Source: Membranipora membranacea (lineage: Eukaryota > Bryozoa > Gymnolaemata > Cheilostomatida > Membraniporidae). Taken from it: DNA of 60,000 nucleotides. The stretch is taken from contig OU612066.1 in NCBI GenBank assembly GCA_914767715.1, positions 22,606,283-22,666,282 on the forward strand, read 5' to 3'. The notes under the pieces are model-generated. The model was not told the DNA's origin. It saw only the letters and a list, made by a program, of their open reading frames with translations, and ran no database searches. Positions 57,301 to 60,000 of this stretch are shown here, one piece after another; positions within the stretch are counted from its first letter, which is position 1, and each line of letters starts with the position of its first letter. A program made the position numbers and the translations under genes.

Positions 57301-59615
57301 GAGCGCTTTGACTACTCCCTCACCCATTTTCCATCACATTCATAGTGAACTATCCTAAAAGTTACTCACCAATTGCTGTTTCATTTAATACACACGATTG
57401 TGTGTCTATGTCTACCTTATCCACAGCCCCAGAGTTCAGTCTATATCTGAACCGAGTCTGATTACCAAAACTACAGGCTGACCAGGGCTGCCAGTTCATC
57501 CAATCAACAGAGGCTGAATCTGCAAAAAAACGTAAAGGTTGGCCATCAAGTTCACAGCTAGAATTGTCTTTGTTAAAAATGAATTTTAAAATTGAATAAT
57601 TGAATGTAAATCAATTGACAACTCAAAGACTGATTGGGCTAATGCTATTGACGGCTTTCTAAGGGATTTTCGCAAATTGATTTAGCGAGTATCTAGTGCT
57701 ATCTTGAACATACTTTATCAAAAACCAACACTATGTTGATAAATGTTCTTCCATCTGTCACAAAACAAATTTTTGGGCATTGTTTACTGATAAACTTGAC
57801 TTGTTTGGAGCTTTGATAGCGCCATTGGTCACTATTTACACTGCATTTCAATGGATCAAGCTTAGCCACGCAGGGAATTGTGCACACCATAGAAATGCCC
57901 ACTAGATTTAACTGAGCTTGAAAACTCAATTCACACTGAGTCTGTCGTACTAGAATGAGCTTGCGTTGGCGGAGCGGACTTTTCAGGTCAATCTCAAATC
58001 ATGGACATGAAATGGATCATTTTTCTAGGGCGTGAAAAGAGGTGACAACTCAGCTTGATTTTGTTCAAAATTCAGGGGGAATCGTGGTTATATTAAGCTT
58101 CCAAACCTATGTGAGAATTCATTCATTTTTTTAAATCATTCATTGTCATTTCCGACAAAAATTAAGGGAAAAACTCACCTGGTAGTTTGCAGTAATAGCG
58201 ATAAGTTGCACTGTAGTTACTGCATTCATAGACATCTATAATTGTTTGTGAGTAGTTAGCACATATGGCAGAATTATTGCTGTCTGTGAGCCAGTAAACC
58301 CCCGATTGTATGCTCACATCATCTGAATTAACAATCTCAGAGAAGTCACTGAAACAAAACACAAATACCAAAGATGGGAAAAGCTTAGCTAGAGCTGAGT
58401 TTAGATTGTTTGGGGGTGACTAAATATTAGCCAGCACCAATTGCCGCTATGTTTAATAATTAAAAGAGGGTATGTAAATAATAAAGTTAACCAAGTAACT
58501 CACTATTTCAAACCTATGTGGAGAGGCACATTTTTTCTGTTTTACTGTACGAGTGACGGAATGCCCATGATGATCTACTGGTATCATCTGTCATGCCTGG
58601 CAAACACTGTCATTCATAAGTCAGGCCTCAAAACAGAACAGAGGTTTCCAGAAAAATTAGCAAATAATGGGAATGGGAATTTGTAAAAAAAAGGGTGTGC
58701 ACCCTATTAAACGAGCAGGTATCTTGTCACAAAATTAAACTTGTAAGAACCACAAGTTGATCTATAGTTATACAAAGTGGCCACATGGCACACAGGATAA
58801 AAATTGGACTGCAGATCAACAATAATAAAGTAATAAAAAAAAATAATAGTAACAAATCAAAATTAAATAATGATATTTATGCATCTGACCTGTACGTTAG
58901 GATTGAACTGTTGTATTTATTACAGGTGTAGTTTGCATCTGCAAGTGTTTCAGCCACCATCCCATCAGCGATACACATATCTATGTCAGCTAAGTATGTG
59001 TTCCAGTCATCCGAGCCACAGTCTACAAAAGTATATGGCGTGTGGAAAACATTCAGAGAATAAATTGTAAGGACAACTCTTAAATTTTATTCTATTTTTA
59101 TTTTTATAGCTGGGAAAATTCATTTTAAAAGTTTGTCCTTACGTGTGATTTTGAGAACATTCATAAACATGCTTGACAGGGTCAGGAATTTGATTCCCTC
59201 CAACTTCTTGGTCAGTTGGAGGATGCAATCCAGGAGGATAAAAACAGCAGTAGCCTAGCTGAATTATTTCCATCCACCAATACACTGTATTAACAGTCAT
59301 GTTTATACTATAATTTTCTTTCGAATTCATTTAATTTTCAGAATGTTCTAATTGAATACCAGAATGACTTGTTCATTCACCGATCATGGCTACTGTACTG
59401 TAATAAGAACCATTTCAGCTAGCTTTTTGTATCACTTTAATACCAAGAGCAGACTTGAACTTGAAGAGACAGATATGAACTCTAGGAATCACGATAAAGA
59501 TATTACCTGGAAACACGAACACCAGCATGACCCCAGTAGTATCATTAGAACATCCAGATGGGAACGGACCTGCAGAGAAGATCTTGACATCGTCTGTCCC
59601 ATAGCAGCCTCCGTC
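33335..59615 (-). CDS. Adhesion G-protein-coupled receptor (TSP1-GAIN-GPS-7TM), 5' end missing
   Basis: Eighteen exons, from 5': 59,507-59,615; 58,890-59,022; 58,179-58,348; 57,370-57,519; 56,537-56,574; 56,194-56,278; 55,125-55,273; 45,497-45,602; 44,704-44,866; 39,546-39,776; 38,511-38,729; 37,641-37,900; 37,221-37,287; 36,560-36,727; 35,442-35,610; 34,653-34,845; 34,074-34,269; 33,335-33,578. They sum to 2,850 bases, 949 residues plus stop, every junction in phase. Domains: an N-glycosylation-rich, Cys-containing ectodomain of unknown type; a thrombospondin type 1-like module (WMNWQPWSACSFGNQTR); a GAIN domain ending CVFWD; the GPS CQCSHLTSFAVLV, where autoproteolysis between L and T is expected; seven helices including CEGIQLYFK (TM3), NHYGHKSLCWLS with the extracellular Cys, and LTPLLGINWLFGLL to NSLQGLFIFLFHC; then a Ser-rich tail of about 200 residues. 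It acts at the plasma membrane; the ligand is unknown. The donor at 34,074 (GG|GTTGGT) is weak but the only one in phase. The gene continues beyond the window. Confidence 0.93.
33915..34040. mobile_element. MITE-like inverted repeat in GPCR intron, copy 1
   Basis: Arms AGTGCTAAGACAGCTCC and (inverted) AGTGCTCATACGGCTCC, followed on both sides by a GCATTACATTATCAA stretch, make a foldback of about 126 bases. Related copy at 57,209-57,307. Confidence 0.65.
35996..36012. repeat. Poly-C run in GPCR intron
   Basis: Seventeen consecutive C. The length is a likely assembly weak point. Confidence 0.9.
38367..38407. repeat. 41-bp exact copy of GPCR exon sequence inside the next intron
   Basis: GAATAGAGAGACAGCACATC and the following 21 bases are identical to 38,549-38,589, which is coding sequence for the first membrane helix (exon 38,511-38,729). 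The copy lies 182 bases away in the intron, in the same orientation. Confidence 0.85.
39777..40916. other. GPCR intron sequence, nothing recognised
   Basis: First part of the 4.9-kb intron between the two GAIN-coding exons. It carries the 3' flank of the nested deaminase-like gene. Confidence 0.4.
40917..40922 (-). terminator. Candidate polyadenylation signal of the deaminase-like gene
   Basis: AATAAA on the minus strand, about 200 bases past the stop codon at 41,118-41,120. Confidence 0.4.
41118..42848 (-). CDS. AID/APOBEC-like deaminase-fold protein with replaced catalytic residues
   Basis: Four exons: 42,842-42,848, 42,169-42,572, 41,801-41,912 and 41,118-41,344. They total 750 bases, 249 residues plus stop, with phases closing exactly. 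Exon 1 codes only two residues and one base (ATGGCAG), so a start at the internal Met (residue 8) is possible. There is no signal peptide or membrane span, so it is probably intracellular. Order of elements expected for the AID/APOBEC fold: helix 1 with HGVNWRAGAFCVAEILER; a helix-2 segment FVDANLLNFLEKI where the family has HxE; strand LTVYLNYSTVASCVDKLIQF where it has SPCxxC; strand LEMVYVTPYR; helix and strand LGLQKLIEAGVIVRGFTWKD; and a C-terminal helical extension. So the zinc ligands read F-V-D and T-V-x-x-C, leaving one of the usual cysteines; deamination is unlikely. Family assignment is by pattern, not by search. The gene sits on the same strand within a GPCR intron. Confidence 0.7.
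43651..44130 (-). CDS. Unrecognised Cys-rich open frame of 159 codons
   Basis: A single uninterrupted frame upstream of the deaminase-like gene on the same strand, in the same GPCR intron. It contains CSTC, a run of spaced Cys (FESCGDDL, ECDICDRF, LCWKQ) and no membrane span. Its length is unusual for this AT-rich intron, and the frame stays open for about 50 codons after the last clear Cys. I know no family for it. It could be a single-exon gene, part of a larger unrecognised one, or a transposon remnant; nothing links it in phase to the deaminase exons. Confidence 0.3.
   Translation of the reverse strand: MSDLHGKIQCSTCHELLMVERVPSMREGDSHSLQYDVTVTGTSCFSFESCGDDLTRRVKHFVSYLFCFVYDANLLNNETLDDCLHDFQRVIECDICDRFVLPIWAMTDVGVQFRLARCETENISVLPHLCWKQNASSNLSFAFALHSRPAFIFLPDNKS
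44356..44584 (-). mobile_element. tRNA-derived SINE, minus-strand copy
   Basis: The reverse strand starts GGGGGCTCAGTTGGTTAGAG (A-box) and has GGTTCAATTCC (B-box). Its body contains TTGGCCCCCAGATGTGCTTTG and CTTTGGGGTGTGG. The same body is in the element at 59,641-59,870, so they form one SINE family. Confidence 0.75.
44901..45104 (-). repeat. Dispersed repeat, inverted partner of 54,880-55,100
   Basis: About 200 bases matching 54,880-55,100 in inverted orientation with roughly 80-85% identity by eye. Shared blocks include GATTGGGCTGCCCCTAA, GGTGCCCTAAATCCTCATA and CCAATAGGCCGA. Both copies lie in GPCR introns, just outside the ISL2EU element. Confidence 0.7.
46215..46646 (+). repeat. Left terminal inverted repeat of the ISL2EU element
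   Basis: 432 bases, matching 54,848 to 53,731 inverted except for the 689-bp insertion in the right copy. A 105-codon frame in it (46,287-46,604 minus) is mirrored at 54,414-54,776. It is conserved only because the repeats are recent copies of each other. Confidence 0.9.
46701..49513 (+). pseudogene. SAP-SWIM-YqaJ nuclease-like gene of the transposon, broken
   Basis: Exons 46,701-47,296, 47,594-47,784, 48,266-48,412 and 48,614 to about 49,513. An N-terminal SAP DNA-binding motif (WSVDSLKDYCRRRGYKVSG, residues about 20-45) is followed by a SWIM zinc finger split by intron 1 (YCSC...TCNHV) and a YqaJ/lambda-exonuclease-like domain: WFEARKGRITASNF, then LGASPDGIV...LAEIKCP with the D-ExK metal-binding pattern, and YYGQVQGQMMITG. 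In ISL2EU elements this protein accompanies the transposase; its exact role is not established to my knowledge. Three lesions: an in-frame TGA at 48,376-48,378 within exon 3, a one-base shift in the A run near 48,942-48,949, and another in the T run near 49,330. Long homopolymers make sequencing error possible for the two shifts, but not for the TGA. Confidence 0.85.
49869..49915. mobile_element. 32-bp palindrome with 8-bp direct repeats (unit 1)
   Basis: Arms CACAGAGTAAGGATA and its complement around a TT loop (49,876-49,907). Left flank GTAGAACC (sharing its last C with the palindrome), right flank ATAGAACC. The unit 2 copy is at 50,538-50,584. Confidence 0.6.
50066..50117. mobile_element. 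36-bp palindromic insertion with exact 8-bp duplication (empty site in unit 2)
   Basis: Arms CATAGACTTAATATACT and complement around a GT loop (50,074-50,109), flanked by GGTTGTAT at 50,066-50,073 and 50,110-50,117. The second tandem unit has a single GTGGTTGTATAATGGG at the corresponding place, near 50,730. Confidence 0.8.
50538..50584. mobile_element. 32-bp palindrome with 8-bp direct repeats (unit 2)
   Basis: Same palindrome as at 49,876-49,907, here 50,545-50,576 between two exact ATAGAACC copies (50,538-50,545 and 50,577-50,584). It is present in both tandem units, so it was inserted before the 666-bp duplication. Confidence 0.65.
51322..53187 (-). pseudogene. THAP-DDE transposase of the ISL2EU element, broken
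   Basis: Two minus-strand exons are visible: 52,311-53,187 and 51,322-52,002. Exon 1 carries a THAP zinc finger without its first residues (CGCLPFTHFKFP...WKNWVTLI...ACSVHF), then a low-complexity linker and a helix-turn-helix-like region (LRKNTYVKLCNEDRLLLVLL). Exon 2 carries the DDE_4-type nuclease: RCIIDCTEF (first D), VMADRGFAL (second D) and VRIHVERVIRRLK (E). A one-base loss in the A run near 51,817-51,822 shifts the frame between the first D and the next block (WSEYKHNNTVKCLV), so the copy is dead. The exon with the THAP start codon was not found. It is convergent with the YqaJ-like gene in the same element. Confidence 0.85.
53771..54459 (+). mobile_element. Nonautonomous DNA transposon inserted in the ISL2EU terminal repeat (Harbinger-like?)
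   Basis: Ends TAAAGCTGTGGCTACATGTC and (inverted) TAAAGGTGTGGCTACATGTC, continuing ACGAT on both. The unoccupied site is visible in the left terminal repeat as GTCTTATACTTATGAATG (inverted). A 3-bp TWA target, as in PIF/Harbinger elements, would fit, but the flanks read TAA and TTA, so the duplication is not exact. The retained MADF/Myb-like exon also points to Harbinger. Confidence 0.75.
53995..54156 (+). pseudogene. MADF/Myb-like DNA-binding domain fragment
   Basis: 53 codons from ATG at 53,995 to TAG at 54,154-54,156. They read MEELIISVVKSHPPIYDKKD then HNYKDRSGAVMKIWKVIAVS, the first half of a MADF domain (helix with Leu and Pro-x-Ile-Tyr-Asp, then Tyr-Lys-Asp-Arg and a Trp). Harbinger transposons encode such a Myb/MADF partner of their transposase. 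The domain is cut short and no nuclease is present, so this is a deletion derivative. Confidence 0.65.
54880..55100 (+). repeat. Dispersed repeat, inverted partner of 44,901-45,104
   Basis: Begins TGCTGTTAAGTAAGAAATAA, ends GTCAATAGGCCG. It lies just outside the right end of the ISL2EU element and just downstream of GPCR exon 55,125-55,273. Confidence 0.7.
55996..56128. mobile_element. Foldback element with about 60-bp arms
   Basis: The left arm runs from GATCAAGTTGGATACATTTG through GAGTTGCTCCCCTCCATTC to TGGTCACGCC. The right arm is its complement, ending AACTTGATC. The loop is about 10 bases. A related half is near 55,655-55,690 (GTTGGATCAAG, TTTGCCTGCATTCC). It lies in a GPCR intron. Confidence 0.7.
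57209..57307. mobile_element. MITE-like inverted repeat in GPCR intron, copy 2
   Basis: Arms AGTGCTCAGACTGCTCCAAT and (inverted) AGCGCTCAGACGGCTCCGAT with inner GGCATTAC. Same family as 33,915-34,040. Confidence 0.65.
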
Positions 59616-59640
59616 CTACAACAGATAATTATTCAGGAGT

Positions 59641-59870
59641 AGGAGGTGTGGCTCAGTTGGTTACAGTGCCGTACATTTAGCATGCAAATGTTGAAGGTCG
59701 TTGGTTCCTATCCCCTGTAGTCAGTCGTCAGCTTGGCCCCCAGGTGTGCTTCGAACTGCCTGCAAACAGAGAACAACCTGGCCCAGATATTACGGCCGCA
59801 CCACTAAGGCGACTTATATTTTGCCTCCCATGCTTTGGGATGTGGCATGTTATAAGACCACTTGACGTTA
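59641..59870 (+). mobile_element. tRNA-derived SINE, plus-strand copy
   Basis: The head GTGTGGCTCAGTTGGTTACA (A-box) is followed by GGTTCCTATCC (B-box). The body has GCTTGGCCCCCAGGTGTGCT and GCTTTGGGATGTGGC and ends near TAAGACCACTTGACG. It shares its body with 44,356-44,584. It lies in the intron upstream of the first visible GPCR exon. Confidence 0.75.
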
Positions 59871-60000
59871 ACTGAATTCAGAAGACTGAATTGCAGGACA
59901 TGCCATCAACTTCACATTCTAGCAATCAAATTCAAACACTACTCCAACTTCAGTGGTGTTTAGATTAAAACAAAAATAAATGTTGAATGGCTGCAACAAA

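Noticed and set aside
59139-59330. Frame ending at a plausible donor, possible GPCR exon
   Set aside because: Exon 59,507-59,615 joins 58,890-59,022 exactly in phase, while this frame would introduce a stop when joined; an alternative exon is not excluded.
1-60000. CRISPR arrays, bacterial operons or ribosome binding sites
   Set aside because: The window is clearly eukaryotic with spliced genes; the regular repeats seen are tandem satellites, not spacer arrays.

Overview
The window is eukaryotic and animal-like. It is AT-rich, the genes have many short exons with GT-AG (twice GC-AG) introns, and it contains an adhesion GPCR with a GAIN/GPS module, secreted CAP-domain genes, an AID/APOBEC-fold gene, THAP and YqaJ transposon genes, non-LTR retrotransposons and tRNA-derived SINEs. 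An invertebrate metazoan, perhaps a marine one such as a sponge, fits. I could not run a search, so the taxon is inference. Exon models below were built by hand from splice sites and reading-frame phase; where all phases close on a whole reading frame I say so.

Layout. 1-3,887: 3' part of an unrecognised minus-strand gene, with a decayed non-LTR retrotransposon in one intron. 5,136-9,034: a plus-strand, apparently decaying multi-exon gene of a transposon-associated family, with a SINE and a foldback element in its introns. 9,035-12,388: repeats and half of an L2-like retrotransposon. 12,389-27,432: a large imperfect inverted duplication (arms of about 7.3 and 6.7 kb around a 1,061-bp spacer). 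Each arm carries one intact five-exon CAP-superfamily gene, and the spacer is another part of an L2-like element. 27,433-33,334: no gene seen, but satellite-like tandem repeats at about 29.1-30.65 kb.

33,335-59,615: a minus-strand adhesion GPCR of at least 18 exons (TSP1-like module, GAIN, GPS, seven membrane segments, cytoplasmic tail), running off the right edge. Its 4.9-kb intron inside the GAIN domain holds a complete four-exon gene with an AID/APOBEC-like deaminase fold whose catalytic residues are replaced. Its 9.5-kb intron holds a whole ISL2EU-type DNA transposon (46,213-54,850) encoding a SAP/SWIM/YqaJ protein and a THAP-DDE transposase, both broken by mutations. The right terminal repeat of that transposon is split by a smaller DNA element that retains a MADF/Myb-like exon.

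A theme runs through the window: very small perfect palindromes (about 18-36 bp) sitting between 8-bp direct repeats. For two of them the unoccupied site is visible in a duplicated copy elsewhere in the window. They look like extremely reduced mobile insertions and are the best candidate here for something undescribed.
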